A model generated the notes under the pieces. That model saw nothing but the letters and a program-made list of their open reading frames with translations. It made no database searches and was not told the DNA's origin. Below, piece after piece: positions 16,840-24,346 of a DNA stretch of 64,000 nucleotides. The stretch lies in NCBI GenBank assembly GCA_014650415.1, contig BMUX01000004.1:643915-707914 (forward strand), written 5' to 3'. The position numbers and the translations under genes were made by a program. How positions within the stretch are numbered: the stretch's first letter is position 1; every line of letters starts with the position of its first letter. This DNA comes from Streptomyces spiroverticillatus (GTDB lineage Bacteria; Actinomycetota; Actinomycetes; Streptomycetales; Streptomycetaceae).

Positions 16840-18525
16840 TCAGGCAGCCAGCGCCTGAGCCGCTTGGACGGCACGGGCCCGGTACTCCTCACCCACGATG
16901 ACGTGGAACTCGGACGCCCCGCCACGCGGAGCAACGGCGTACAGCTTCGTCCCTGACTCGACAAGCCACTGTCGACGCCCCGACCAGTCCAGCCGCGCCC
17001 AGAGTTCCCGACACGTCTCCCCGGTGCCCTCAACGGCCCACGACGCCTCGCGCTGCGGCAGCGCTGCCAGCCGCTTGCGACGCTCCCTGAGCTTGCCCAT
17101 GCGGGAGAGGTAGACCGCCTCGTCCTCGTCGTCCCAGTCGGCCGCCGCGTCCTTCTCGTCCGTGAGCCGCTGGATAGCGTCCCGGCACTGTGCGAGTTCC
17201 TCTGTGTGGTCCTCACCAGGGATGAGCGTCCGCCGGGTGACCTCAAGGTCCCCGACTTCCGAAAGCAGCGTCTCTTCGAGAATCGTTTCAAGGTCATCGG
17301 CGGTCATGGCCGTACCGGTGCACGTCTTCTTCACGAGGTTCTCGCAGCGGTGGTAGCGGTAGTCCTTCCGGCCGCTGGCAATGGTCCGGCTGGCACGCCA
17401 CTGGTACAGCTTGCCCGGCTTGGCCGGGCCGTGGACACGGTCCCTCGGGCAGTCGCACCGCTTCTTGCCGGTGGCGGTGCACCCCTCAAGATGACGCCGT
17501 ACCGGGTCAACGAGACCGCAGTCCGGAGACAGGCAGAACCCCACGTCGAGAAGCGGCCCCGCCCCGGTGGTGCGGGTGCGCGGCTTGATAGCAAGCCGTT
17601 CTTGGATCTCCGCCCACTCCGACTCGGTGACCAACGCCGGACCGACCTTGACCGGCATCCCGTCGTCACCACAGACAAGTTCCCCATCGTGACTCATGAA
17701 GCCCCGGATGGTGTGGGACGTCAGGAAGTTCCGGATCGTCTCGGGGCACCATGCCGCCCGTTCATCACGGGCAGGCTTGCCACGCTGCGCCCGCTTGTAG
17801 TCGGACGGCGCGAGAACGTCCGCCCGCTCGAAGTTCAGGCACAGACTGTTCATGGAGTCGCCAGCCCGGATGCGGCGAACGATGTGCTGGCCGTTCTCGA
17901 ACGCCGACGCCTCCGCACCTTCGAGTGCGTCCGTGTCGAAGTCGACCTGTAGCCCCTCCCCCGGCGGACAGTCACAGGCGTGCCAGGAACAGCCATCGAC
18001 GTGATCCCGAGCCGGGACGGTCTTGTATCCGTAGACAGGGTCACCGCCGGACCAGCGGCCGTATCGACGCATGGCCAAGCGGGCATCCAGTACGCGCGCC
18101 TTGATGGTCTCCAACTCGAACTGAGCGACTGCCGCGAGGATGTTGGCGACGAGCTTCCCGATGTTGGATGACAGGTCGATCTTGTCGTCAATGCACACCA
18201 GGGTCACGGCCGACTCTTCGGCCCAGGCGCAGAGGTTCGCGAAGTCCTTCACGGACCGTGCAAGCCGGTCCAGCTTCCAGCAGACCAACATGTCGAACTC
18301 GTCCGACTTGGCCAGCCACGGCCCCAGCTCCGGCCGGTCCCACGGGCTGATCTTGGCCGATACGCCGACGTCGACGGCCCACCCAACGATCTCGCAGTCG
18401 TAGAGACGTGCGTATCCCTCGATCTTCTCCTTCTGCCGCTCGGGCGACGTGCTCTCATCTGTCTCTTTGGACAGGCGAATTACGCCAACTATCCTTTGCC
18501 GCTTACCACTTGCCGGATTGGTCAC
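16840..18525 (-). CDS. Large serine recombinase (phage-type integrase)
   Basis: This 561-residue site-specific recombinase has a resolvase-type catalytic domain ([14 protein letters not shown] with the likely nucleophile Ser; [29 protein letters not shown]), a recombinase domain, a zinc-ribbon region with CxxxC pairs ([20 protein letters not shown]) and a coiled-coil segment near 470-520. It should integrate attP into attB in miaB, and excision would need a directionality factor. GTG 18525 with AAGG upstream was chosen; the frame is open 60 bases further. The stop is 23 bp from the GTG alternative start of miaB, and both run the same way. Readthrough from the integrase promoter could therefore feed miaB. 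Confidence 0.93.
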   Translation of the reverse strand: MTNPASGKRQRIVGVIRLSKETDESTSPERQKEKIEGYARLYDCEIVGWAVDVGVSAKISPWDRPELGPWLAKSDEFDMLVCWKLDRLARSVKDFANLCAWAEESAVTLVCIDDKIDLSSNIGKLVANILAAVAQFELETIKARVLDARLAMRRYGRWSGGDPVYGYKTVPARDHVDGCSWHACDCPPGEGLQVDFDTDALEGAEASAFENGQHIVRRIRAGDSMNSLCLNFERADVLAPSDYKRAQRGKPARDERAAWCPETIRNFLTSHTIRGFMSHDGELVCGDDGMPVKVGPALVTESEWAEIQERLAIKPRTRTTGAGPLLDVGFCLSPDCGLVDPVRRHLEGCTATGKKRCDCPRDRVHGPAKPGKLYQWRASRTIASGRKDYRYHRCENLVKKTCTGTAMTADDLETILEETLLSEVGDLEVTRRTLIPGEDHTEELAQCRDAIQRLTDEKDAAADWDDEDEAVYLSRMGKLRERRKRLAALPQREASWAVEGTGETCRELWARLDWSGRRQWLVESGTKLYAVAPRGGASEFHVIVGEEYRARAVQAAQALAA

Positions 18526-18872
18526 TACTTGCCTTGCTCGTGCTTCGTTTTGGAATGCGCGGAGGCGCAACCACAAGGCTAGCAAGAAGGGACTTTATTC
18601 CTTTTGGATCAGGACCTTGTCCTCCGCCGGCTGGGACCAATTCCCCTGCGGGAAGCGGCGCTTCGCCCCACCCGTTCGGGGGGCCGATTTCGTAGCCTTG
18701 GAAGTGGAGGACTGATTCGGTCCGCCGGAGAACGCCGACTCATCCAACTAGGGCGATTGCAAGATCGCACAGGATGAGCCGGTACAGATCGACCTTGGGT
18801 CGGTATCTCGACAGGTGACCCCTGCCGCAGATGCCGACCTTTTTATGTGCCCGACCGAGAGACGTTCCACCA
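18526..18872. promoter_or_regulatory. Divergent control region of the element, with hairpins
   Basis: These 347 bp separate the leftward integrase from the rightward gene block. They are less GC-rich than host DNA and contain several dyads: CATCC and GGATG arms around GCGATTGCAAGATCGC (about 18744-18777), and GATCGACCTTGGGTCGG (about 18788-18804). ATGCCGACCTTTTTATG follows. Promoters for both directions and a folded 5' leader are likely. No coding frame is convincing. Confidence 0.45.
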
Positions 18873-19133
18873 ATGACCACTCCCCCGCATCACCTAATCC
18901 AGTTCCACGGCGAGCCGATCCATTCGGACCCCGGATTCGTCCAGGCATGGACGTACGGCGACCTGACAGCCGTCTCCGTCGCCGCAGCACTCGGGGAGGA
19001 CAACCCCCTCGTACACCCCTGGAAGCGCGCGTGGACCGCCGGAGCGGTCGTGACTGATGTCATCGACTACGACGCCGAGACCTTCGTTGGCGGCTCCCGC
19101 CGGAACGTCGTCTACCGCACCCCCATCACCTGA
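18873..19133 (+). CDS. Element-encoded small protein, function unknown
   Basis: This 86-residue protein (MTTPPHHLIQFHGEP, with TYGDLTAVSVAAALGEDNPL and ending NVVYRTPIT) has no motif I recognise. ATG 18873 has only a weak GAGAGA upstream. It is the first rightward gene of the element and ends 33 bp before the next, so the two are probably cotranscribed. Its position opposite the integrase would suit a directionality factor, but nothing in the sequence shows that. Confidence 0.55.
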   Translation: MTTPPHHLIQFHGEPIHSDPGFVQAWTYGDLTAVSVAAALGEDNPLVHPWKRAWTAGAVVTDVIDYDAETFVGGSRRNVVYRTPIT

Positions 19134-19165
19134 CCAACTCAGCAGAGACAGAGGAGAAGTTGAAC

Positions 19166-19753
19166 ATGCAGTGCCCTTGCGGTGCGGACCACCCGATGAT
19201 CCCGAAGGACCGAATCCGAGTCGCTGGCGAGCAGCGGACCAATGTGCTCGTGTGCCCCAAGATCAGTGGACTGAGCGGTGTCGGCGCAGCGGGCATCCGA
19301 CTGGTCGTCGACGCGGTGACCGACGCGCCCCCGGCAGACCCTGTGACCCACTGCTGCGGCGTCCCTGAGCATGTCCGGGAGCACGCCCCCGGCTGCCTCG
19401 TCGACGGACAGCCCGTCACCCCTCCAACGCACCCCCGGACCCCGAAGGACGAGAACGAACACCTGTGGGCACTGCTCAACTGGGACAAGCCGAAGAACTG
19501 GATCGGACCCTTCTCGGTGGTCGTGGCCGTCTCGAAGATGGCCCACTCCCGGAATGGTGAGGCTCAGGTCTCCCGGAGCACGCTGGCCGCGAAGGTCGGC
19601 GGCTCTGAGCGATCCGTGAGTACGTGGCTCGATGCTGCCGAGAAGGCGGGGTGGCTTGTCTGCGTCAGCTCGAAGAAGCCCGGCAAGGGCGGTAAAACGG
19701 AGATGGGTCGCTACCGGCCGACTATCCCCACCGCCCATGAAAGGGCTGCATAG
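19166..19753 (+). CDS. Zinc-motif plus winged-helix protein, possible element replication or control protein
   Basis: This 195-residue protein has GAGGAGA seven bases before ATG 19166. The N-terminal part is Cys/His-rich (MQCPCGADH, CCGVPEHVREHAPGC). The C-terminal third reads as a winged helix: VSRSTLAAKVGGSERSVSTW is a helix-turn-helix, followed by AEKAGWLV and a basic Lys/Gly wing. Such proteins act as replication initiators or regulators in small phage elements. Inverted repeats and a 60 bp periodic repeat series lie directly downstream and could be its binding sites. That link is inference. Confidence 0.55.
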   Translation: MQCPCGADHPMIPKDRIRVAGEQRTNVLVCPKISGLSGVGAAGIRLVVDAVTDAPPADPVTHCCGVPEHVREHAPGCLVDGQPVTPPTHPRTPKDENEHLWALLNWDKPKNWIGPFSVVVAVSKMAHSRNGEAQVSRSTLAAKVGGSERSVSTWLDAAEKAGWLVCVSSKKPGKGGKTEMGRYRPTIPTAHERAA

Positions 19754-19826
19754 CGGCTATGCAGCGGCTGCACACAGAAACTACAAAAAACTACATACCT
19801 ATAGAGGTGTGCAGTGGCTGCATAGG
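19746..19826. repeat. Nested inverted repeats after the winged-helix gene
   Basis: TGCATAGCGGCTATGCA is a short palindrome. Just after it GCAGCGGCTGCACAC is matched, with two mismatches, by the inverted GTGTGCAGTGGCTGC near 19807-19821, across a loop of about 30 AT-rich bases (CTACAAAAAACTACATACC). It could be an origin, an operator or an RNA structure. Confidence 0.6.
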
Positions 19827-19844
19827 CCACTGGGAGATAAAAGA

Positions 19845-19872
19845 GCCGCCCCTACTGGGGCGGCCTTTCCCC
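19845..19872 (+). terminator. Terminator inside the element
   Basis: GCCGCCCC (19845-19852) pairs perfectly with GGGGCGGC (19857-19864) around a TACT loop and is followed by CTTTCCCCT. It probably ends the early transcript. Confidence 0.75.
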
Positions 19873-19977
19873 TACCCCTATCCCATCCGATGCAAGAACG
19901 AACCTAACCGCCTGACCACCCGCCATCGAGTGTTGCAAGTCACCCTTCGAAGGCGACGCTTTTAAGGATTCGTCAAC

Positions 19978-20124
19978 CCCCCCTACAGGAGTGAGGGAGG
20001 TCACGACCTCAACGTGCCTCGAATCTCGGAATGTGGCTCCCCCTATAGAAGTGAGGGGAGTCACCGATCGGATTGTGCGGTTTTCTCGCACATCACCCCC
20101 CTTACATAGATGAGGGAAACATCA
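19978..20124. repeat. Three imperfect repeats with exact 60 bp spacing
   Basis: CCCTACAGGAGTGAGGGAGG (19981), CCCTATAGAAGTGAGGGGAG (20041) and a weaker CTTACATAGATGAGGGAAAC (20101) recur with a period of exactly 60 bp, each preceded by a C-run. Short hairpins sit in the spacers (GAGGTCACGACCTC; TGTGCGGTTTTCTCGCACA). A related CCTATAGAGGTGTG lies at about 19798. They look like iterons or operators upstream of the XRE regulator. Confidence 0.65.
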
Positions 20125-20144
20125 GAAACCCTCGTAAGACTTCA

Positions 20145-20166
20145 GGCCCCCGGTGGGGCCTTTTTT
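20145..20166 (+). terminator. Rho-independent terminator just upstream of the XRE gene
   Basis: GGCCCC (20145-20150) pairs with GGGGCC (20155-20160) around CGGT, followed by six T. It lies 49 bp before the next start codon. It may end a short non-coding transcript through the 60 bp repeats, or attenuate the regulator gene. Confidence 0.8.
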
Positions 20167-20214
20167 GTTGGCCCACCACATTGCGTATTCGCAATCCACA
20201 CAGGAAGGACAGTC

Positions 20215-20553
20215 ATGTACTGCCCCACGCGCTCAAAGGCGCGCCGAGAACGGCTCGGACTCACCCGCAGGCAGCTTGCCGACCGCATCGGCGTCCACGA
20301 GGTCACCGTGTGGCGTTGGGAGTCTGGAGAGGTCGGCCCGAGCGCCGACAACTTCGTTCGCCTCGCTCATGCGCTCCGCATCCCGTTCGCCTCGCTCCTG
20401 GCACAGGTCGACGACGACGCGATGGCGACCGGCGCACTGATCGCCGCTGAGATCGGTCGTGCCCGTTCCTGCGCGGCTGAGCCGACGATCCGCACGCACG
20501 CCGACGCTGAGGCCCGGCTGATCGCGGACAAGGTGCGTGGTCGCCGTGGCTGA
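20215..20553 (+). CDS. XRE-family helix-turn-helix regulator of the element
   Basis: This 112-residue protein has AGGAAGGA eight bases before ATG 20215. The helix-turn-helix is plain: RERLGLTRRQLADRIGVHEV followed by TVWRWESGEVGPSADNFVRL. The C-terminal half is a short helical tail. It overlaps the scaffold-like gene and so is coupled to the capsid block. It may be the element's repressor or its late-gene regulator. The 60 bp repeats immediately upstream are candidate operators. Confidence 0.8.
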   Translation: MYCPTRSKARRERLGLTRRQLADRIGVHEVTVWRWESGEVGPSADNFVRLAHALRIPFASLLAQVDDDAMATGALIAAEIGRARSCAAEPTIRTHADAEARLIADKVRGRRG

Positions 20554-20956
20554 GTCCAGCATCCCGACCCCGGCGGAAGTGTTCACCCCGGAACTGGTCG
20601 CCACGAACAAGCTCAGGGCCGCTCTGGAGCCCTCCGAGCCGCCCGCCACTCCCGAGCCTCCGGCGGGGCCTGCCGACGTCGTACAGGCCACTCCTGACCC
20701 TCTCGCGGAGGCTCAGGCACGGATTGCCGAACTGGAGCGTGCGGCGCTGCTGCGGGATCACGGCATCCCTGCCGAGTACGGCGATCTTGCGTCCACGCCC
20801 GAGCAGGCTTCGAAGCTCGCTGCGCTGATCTCCAACCAGCGCCCGGAACTCCACAAGACCCCTGTCGAGAACCTCCAGAGCGGCGCATCCGCGACCGGTG
20901 AACCCCTCGGCGGTTGGAACACCGATGCGGCATCCATCGCCGCATTCATGCGCTGA
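20546..20956 (+). CDS. Probable capsid scaffolding protein
   Basis: This protein of about 136 residues starts at GTG 20546 (or GTG 20537) inside the end of the XRE gene. It has a Pro/Glu/Ala-rich N-terminus, a coiled-coil helix (LAEAQARIAELERAALLRDH) and a C-terminal GGWNTDAASIAAFMR. Small acidic coiled-coil proteins of this kind directly before a coat gene are typical tailed-phage scaffolds. The identification rests on composition, helix pattern and the position 38 bp before the coat protein gene, since scaffold sequences are poorly conserved. Confidence 0.65.
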   Translation: MAESSIPTPAEVFTPELVATNKLRAALEPSEPPATPEPPAGPADVVQATPDPLAEAQARIAELERAALLRDHGIPAEYGDLASTPEQASKLAALISNQRPELHKTPVENLQSGASATGEPLGGWNTDAASIAAFMR

Positions 20957-20993
20957 TCTACAGCGCCAACTCATCTAAGAAAGCAGATCACTT

Positions 20994-21926
20994 ATGTCCA
21001 TCTCCCCCGGCAAGATTGCCGTCTCCGACGTCATCGCTTCCGCTGCCCTTGAGGCCCTGAATCAGAAGATCGTCATCGGCAACCTTGTGAGCCGTGACGC
21101 CGAGACCGATTACGTTCCGGGCGTCGGCTCGACCGTCAACGTCCGCATCCCGACCAAGCTCACCGCCCACGACGTAGCGCGCGGTGGCGACATGCCCTCT
21201 GACTCGCTGGACGAGAAGGTCATACCGGTGACACTGGACGTTCATGCCGTCTCGCAGGTTCACAGCAACGCCCATGACGTAACCCTGGACATCAAGAACT
21301 ACGCCAAGCAGGTCGTCGGCCCCCAGGTCGACGCCGTGGCCGGTCGCATCGAGAAGCGCATTGCGGCTGAGCTGGACAAGGTCGTCAAGGCCGATGGCAC
21401 GACAGCCAAGGATGCTCAGGGACAGCTCATCGCGAAGCCGGTGGAGCACAAGCCCGCCGACGCGTTCTCGAAGGCTCTCATCGCCGCTGGTGAGGTTCTG
21501 GACGGCAACGACGTCCCTCTTGAGAAGCGCATTCTCGTGGTCAACCCGAAGTTCCGCGCGGCGATCCTGTCTGACCCGCTGCTGGTGGCGGACCACAACG
21601 CCGGAACCCCTGAGCTGATCACGGACGGCGCGAGCCGACTGGCGACGAACTACATGGGCAAGCGGTACGGCTTCGACGTCTACCTGTCCACGGCGATCAC
21701 GGGTGCCGTGGCGTTCACGGCCGGTGCGTTCACCCTGGCGAACGTCGCCCCTCGCTCGAACGTGGGTGGCGCTCAGGGCCGACAGGTCAAGGATGGTTAC
21801 GCGCTGCGGCACGCGACGGGCTTCGACCCGAAGAAGGCTGCGGACTTCTCCCACCTGGACGCGTTCTGTGGTGCTGCGGTCATGGACGCGAAGCGCTGCA
21901 TCGGCATCACCGTCAAGGCTGCCTGA
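20994..21926 (+). CDS. Major capsid protein, P22 coat (HK97-fold) type
   Basis: This 310-residue protein resembles actinophage P22-type coat proteins: IASAALEALNQKIVIGNLV, then a glycine/valine segment (VPGVGSTVNVRIPTKLTA), VDAVAGRIEKRIAAELD, and a C-terminal ADFSHLDAFCGAAVMDAKRC. ATG 20994 has an AAGAAAG-type site. It should self-assemble, with the preceding scaffold, into a procapsid. No portal or terminase gene follows, which is unusual because head genes normally come as a block. A non-viral nanocompartment role is a less likely alternative. Confidence 0.8.
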   Translation: MSISPGKIAVSDVIASAALEALNQKIVIGNLVSRDAETDYVPGVGSTVNVRIPTKLTAHDVARGGDMPSDSLDEKVIPVTLDVHAVSQVHSNAHDVTLDIKNYAKQVVGPQVDAVAGRIEKRIAAELDKVVKADGTTAKDAQGQLIAKPVEHKPADAFSKALIAAGEVLDGNDVPLEKRILVVNPKFRAAILSDPLLVADHNAGTPELITDGASRLATNYMGKRYGFDVYLSTAITGAVAFTAGAFTLANVAPRSNVGGAQGRQVKDGYALRHATGFDPKKAADFSHLDAFCGAAVMDAKRCIGITVKAA

Positions 21927-22013
21927 ACTCCCAACTCCCGCCCCGCGTAAGGGGAGCCCTCCAGGCCGGCTGCGGCCCCCTGGGAGCAACTCCCCTTGCT
22001 CGAAAACCTAGTT

Positions 22014-22050
22014 GCCCCGGATGCCCACGTCGGCGTCCGGGGCTTCTGTT
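22014..22050 (+). terminator. Terminator after the coat protein gene
   Basis: GCCCCGGATGCC (22014-22025) pairs with GGCGTCCGGGGC (22032-22043) with one G-T pair, then TTCTGTTTCCCC. It should end the scaffold-coat transcript. Confidence 0.85.
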
Positions 22051-22074
22051 TCCCCAACTCTCATGGAAGTACAG

Positions 22075-22311
22075 ATGATTTCCCGCATTGATCAGGCTGC
22101 CGATCAGGTGGCCGAACTGGAGTCGGCGAAGGGCCGCGCCGAACGCGCGCTCTCGGCTGTCCTGGCATCCGTTACCGGCTCGTTCGTCTCCACCCGCGAG
22201 GACCCCGAAGTCTGCATGTTCCGGCTCGCCCTGGACGGCATCGAACGTGATCTCGACAAGGCTCGCGCGAACCTCGCGGCCCTCCGGTTGGCGGCCCACC
22301 GTGCCTCGTGA
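22075..22311 (+). CDS. Small coiled-coil protein of the element
   Basis: This 78-residue protein has GGAAG six bases before ATG 22075. It is almost all helical (IDQAADQVAELESAKGRAER and LDKARANLAALRLAAH). It begins just after the coat-gene terminator. Its role is unknown; it could be a minor structural or packaging accessory protein, but I see no motif. Confidence 0.6.
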   Translation: MISRIDQAADQVAELESAKGRAERALSAVLASVTGSFVSTREDPEVCMFRLALDGIERDLDKARANLAALRLAAHRAS

Positions 22312-22492
22312 GATCGGCCCGTGCCTCCGTCCCGACTGCAACGGTGTAGCCGTGACCGGTGAGGACAACCGGCACCCTGGCGCGCCAGTCACGCTGTACT
22401 GCTCCCTGCGCTGCCGGAAGCGTATGCAGGCCCGCCGGGCACGGCTGAGGCTCCGTGTACGACGAGACCTCAACGGGGGCTCCCGTGCCTGA
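22301..22492 (+). CDS. Small zinc-ribbon, Arg-rich protein
   Basis: This 63-residue protein starts at GTG 22301, overlapping the previous gene by 11 bases. A four-Cys pattern (CLRPDC and YCSLRC) precedes an arginine-rich tail (RKRMQARRARLRLRVRRDL), which suggests nucleic-acid binding. Small proteins of this type are common in actinophage and integrative-element genomes. Its function is unassigned. Confidence 0.6.
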   Translation: MPREIGPCLRPDCNGVAVTGEDNRHPGAPVTLYCSLRCRKRMQARRARLRLRVRRDLNGGSRA

Positions 22493-22838
22493 GCACTCGG
22501 ACGGGCCCCACGTCCCGGAGGGTCCTGTCACGGGCCCGGGAATCGTAGGGCAGTGCGTGAGGAGCGGTTGCACCTTCCCCCGCCGCACCAGAGGCAACAG
22601 CAACGGATGTCCGAAGCCCACATGTTCCACGGCCTGTGATCTGTGGCGGGATGCAGACCGGGGATATCAGGAAGGGGGGTTCTACAACGGGCCCCTTGCC
22701 AGGACCGAGGTAGCAAGCAGGCTCAAGACCATTGACGTGTTGTTGAGCGTGCGTGAATCACGTGATGAACTATTGTCGAACTCCTCGTTCGACTTCCTGC
22801 ACGAATGTCGACACATCCTCAAGCGTGAATCATCTTGA
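22455..22838 (+). CDS. Element protein with cysteine cluster, function unknown
   Basis: This 127-residue ORF starts at GTG 22455, with GAGG four bases upstream, inside the end of the preceding gene. It has a Pro-rich N-terminus, a Cys cluster (CVRSGCTFPRR, CPKPTCSTAC) and a helical C-terminus. The overlapping chain 22075-22301-22455 suggests one translationally coupled unit. The last codons run into a distinctly AT-rich region. Confidence 0.5.
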   Translation: MYDETSTGAPVPEHSDGPHVPEGPVTGPGIVGQCVRSGCTFPRRTRGNSNGCPKPTCSTACDLWRDADRGYQEGGFYNGPLARTEVASRLKTIDVLLSVRESRDELLSNSSFDFLHECRHILKRESS

Positions 22839-22990
22839 GTTAATTTGAATTATTTCGACTTCGAATTAATCTGAAATGAATTCATCGTCACATTGATTAT
22901 CATCACGCCTTCCCCGCGATCTAGATCGAACTTGACTTCCGGTCTGATCTCTGATTATTCCGCCGACCGAGCGGGAGTGGAGGCGACAGG
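22815..22990. other. AT-rich dyad region, candidate origin or packaging/control site
   Basis: The region holds CTCAAG/CTTGAG arms (22818-22839), the dyad TTAATTTGAA (22840-22849) with TTCGAATTAA (22860-22869), and the palindrome CGATCTAGATCG (22917-22928). The 22840-22910 part is far more AT-rich than anything else in the window. No ORF is credible here. Confidence 0.5.
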
Positions 22991-23224
22991 CCACGGATGA
23001 TCAAGCAGATGTCACGGCCGAAGGGTGGGGATACCCCCTTGGCCCTCTTTCTCCAGCCTGCTGCGGGTTAGCCATCCCTTTTCTGTACGGGTTACCAGGA
23101 TTCTCCCCCTGGGCCCGTGAACCCTTGTCCCGACTGGCCAAGGTCCCATTTCAAGCTCTGGGCGCGATCACGTGTGTACCCACGCACGCGAGGAGCGCCC
23201 TTTTTCATGCCCGAAGGAATACCG
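22991..23224. other. Non-coding stretch with a GC hairpin, upstream of the zinc-motif gene
   Basis: AAGGGTGGGGATACCCCCTT (23013-23032) forms a hairpin that could end the upstream transcript. After it I see only the leader and the GAAGGA ribosome-binding site for the gene at 23225. Confidence 0.4.
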
Positions 23225-23452
23225 ATGAAGATCACCCATCCGAAGTGTGGGAAATCCTGGTCCGGCCAGAAGCCAGAGCACTGTTCAGCATGCTGTGAGA
23301 CATTCGGCGGTACCGGCGCAGCGGACATTCACCGCGCTGGAACGTACGGGGTGGACAGGAAGTGTCTGGACCCTGCGAACGTCGCTCTACGGCTTGATGC
23401 GCGAGGTATTTGGGTGCGTTCCGGGTCACTCTCGAAGGCGGTTGTTCGATGA
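23225..23452 (+). CDS. FDXHR-type putative zinc-binding small protein
   Basis: This 75-residue protein has GAAGGA six bases before ATG 23225. The pattern HPKCGKSWSGQKPEHCSACC followed by ETFGGTGAADIHR and RKCLDP fits the small zinc-binding family common on Streptomyces integrative elements, with the family's F-D-x-H-R replaced here by AADIHR. Probable metal ligands are the CxxC-like cysteines and the His in DIHR. Role unknown. It shares an ATGA overlap with the next gene. Confidence 0.65.
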   Translation: MKITHPKCGKSWSGQKPEHCSACCETFGGTGAADIHRAGTYGVDRKCLDPANVALRLDARGIWVRSGSLSKAVVR

Positions 23453-23640
23453 CCAAGTACAACCCATGTCGAGTTCCGCTCGAAACCGATCTCGTCGACC
23501 TTCGAGAATTCCTCGCCGAGATCGAATGCGTTACCGGTAACCGACGCACGACCCTGGAGTCCGACAACCGGTTCCGGTGGCGCGTCTCTGGTGCGGTGAA
23601 GCAGCTCCGCGAAGCGGCTGAGTTTGCCGCGAAGGTCTGA
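23449..23640 (+). CDS. Small element protein, function unknown
   Basis: This 63-residue protein (MTKYNPCRVPLETDLVDLRE, ending KQLREAAEFAAKV) starts in an ATGA overlap with the zinc-motif gene, so the two are translationally coupled. It is predicted helical and soluble, with no recognised domain. It is the last rightward gene of the element. Confidence 0.55.
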   Translation: MTKYNPCRVPLETDLVDLREFLAEIECVTGNRRTTLESDNRFRWRVSGAVKQLREAAEFAAKV

Positions 23641-23752
23641 CCTACGAGTGGCACTAGTAGGTTGTCGCCCCTCTGAAGTCCAGCCCCACCATAGCCCGTG
23701 CCCGCTCGCCGGCTGCGGACTACTACGAAGCCGGGTCGTGGATGGCATGAGA

Positions 23753-23874
23753 GAACCCCACCAGCGGGAGCGGTGCGCCGACGCACCATTGCCGGGGTTG
23801 CTGGTGGGGTCCTTCTCGGGGTGCCGATCACACCCCGCCCGGTAGCGCTCTATCGGCGTAGGGAACTACCGGGA
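23753..23874. terminator. Large inverted repeats between convergent element operons
   Basis: GAACCCCACCAGC (23753-23765) matches inverted GCTGGTGGGGTCC (23800-23812), enclosing a second hairpin GGTGCG/CGCACC. A further CCGGTAG and CTACCGG pair lies near 23840-23874. Between convergent operons these most likely terminate both; the nested cruciform is larger than needed for that. Confidence 0.6.
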
Positions 23875-23878
23875 GTCT

Positions 23879-24079
23879 CTAAATCTTGAATACGGTCCGT
23901 GCAGGGAGAATCCATTCAAGGCCGGTCTTTTCGTCTCGCACGAACGCTGTAGGCCGAACCGTCCGCTTCCACGGAAGATCCGATGGATCTGCCCAATCCT
24001 GCATAACCTCTTTGAGGACGCCTACTCGCCCCCGGTCGTCTTCGACTCGCTTCCCGATGTCCTGCTTCGTGACCGACAT
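23879..24079 (-). CDS. Small element protein (SH3-like beta pattern), function unknown
   Basis: This 66-residue protein starts MSVTKQDIGKRVEDDRGRVG and includes RPTAFVRDEKTGLEWIL. It has an alternating beta pattern of the kind seen in small actinobacterial proteins next to XRE/DUF397-type loci. It starts three bases after the stop of the gene at 24083 and belongs to the leftward operon. Confidence 0.6.
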   Translation of the reverse strand: MSVTKQDIGKRVEDDRGRVGVLKEVMQDWADPSDLPWKRTVRPTAFVRDEKTGLEWILPARTVFKI

Positions 24080-24082
24080 GGG

Positions 24083-24280
24083 CTAGCACTCGTCCGCGTC
24101 TCGGTGGTTGCGGATTTCGCGGGCAATGACCATCTTTTCTTCGAGGGTCTCAGCCTCTCCGAGTTGCTTCGAGAGTGCCTGGCACACACCACTGCATTTG
24201 GGATTCGGGTTGCACTCCAGTAGATACCAGTCAATCGGCAGCTCTACCGGCTTTTCCTGCACGCCGTTGTGCGCTCTCAT
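24083..24280 (-). CDS. Small Cys-containing element protein, function unknown
   Basis: This 65-residue protein begins MRAHNGVQEKPVELPIDWYL, then CNPNPKCSGVCQALSKQLGE, and ends DADEC. GAGGGGAC lies about six bases before ATG 24280. Three closely spaced cysteines could bind metal. It lies 66 bp downstream of the XRE-DUF5753 gene, whose last codons carry a copy of the operon's upstream repeat. Confidence 0.6.
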   Translation of the reverse strand: MRAHNGVQEKPVELPIDWYLLECNPNPKCSGVCQALSKQLGEAETLEEKMVIAREIRNHRDADEC

Positions 24281-24346
24281 GCTCTGTCCCCTCACCACCG
24301 CTGCGTGTGGGAACAGTGTCGTCCTGATGACGACGTGATCCAATGT

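Noticed and set aside
19978..20124. A CRISPR array from the 60 bp repeat-spacer period
   Set aside because: Only three units, the repeats differ at several positions, the spacers contain hairpins, and there is no cas gene.
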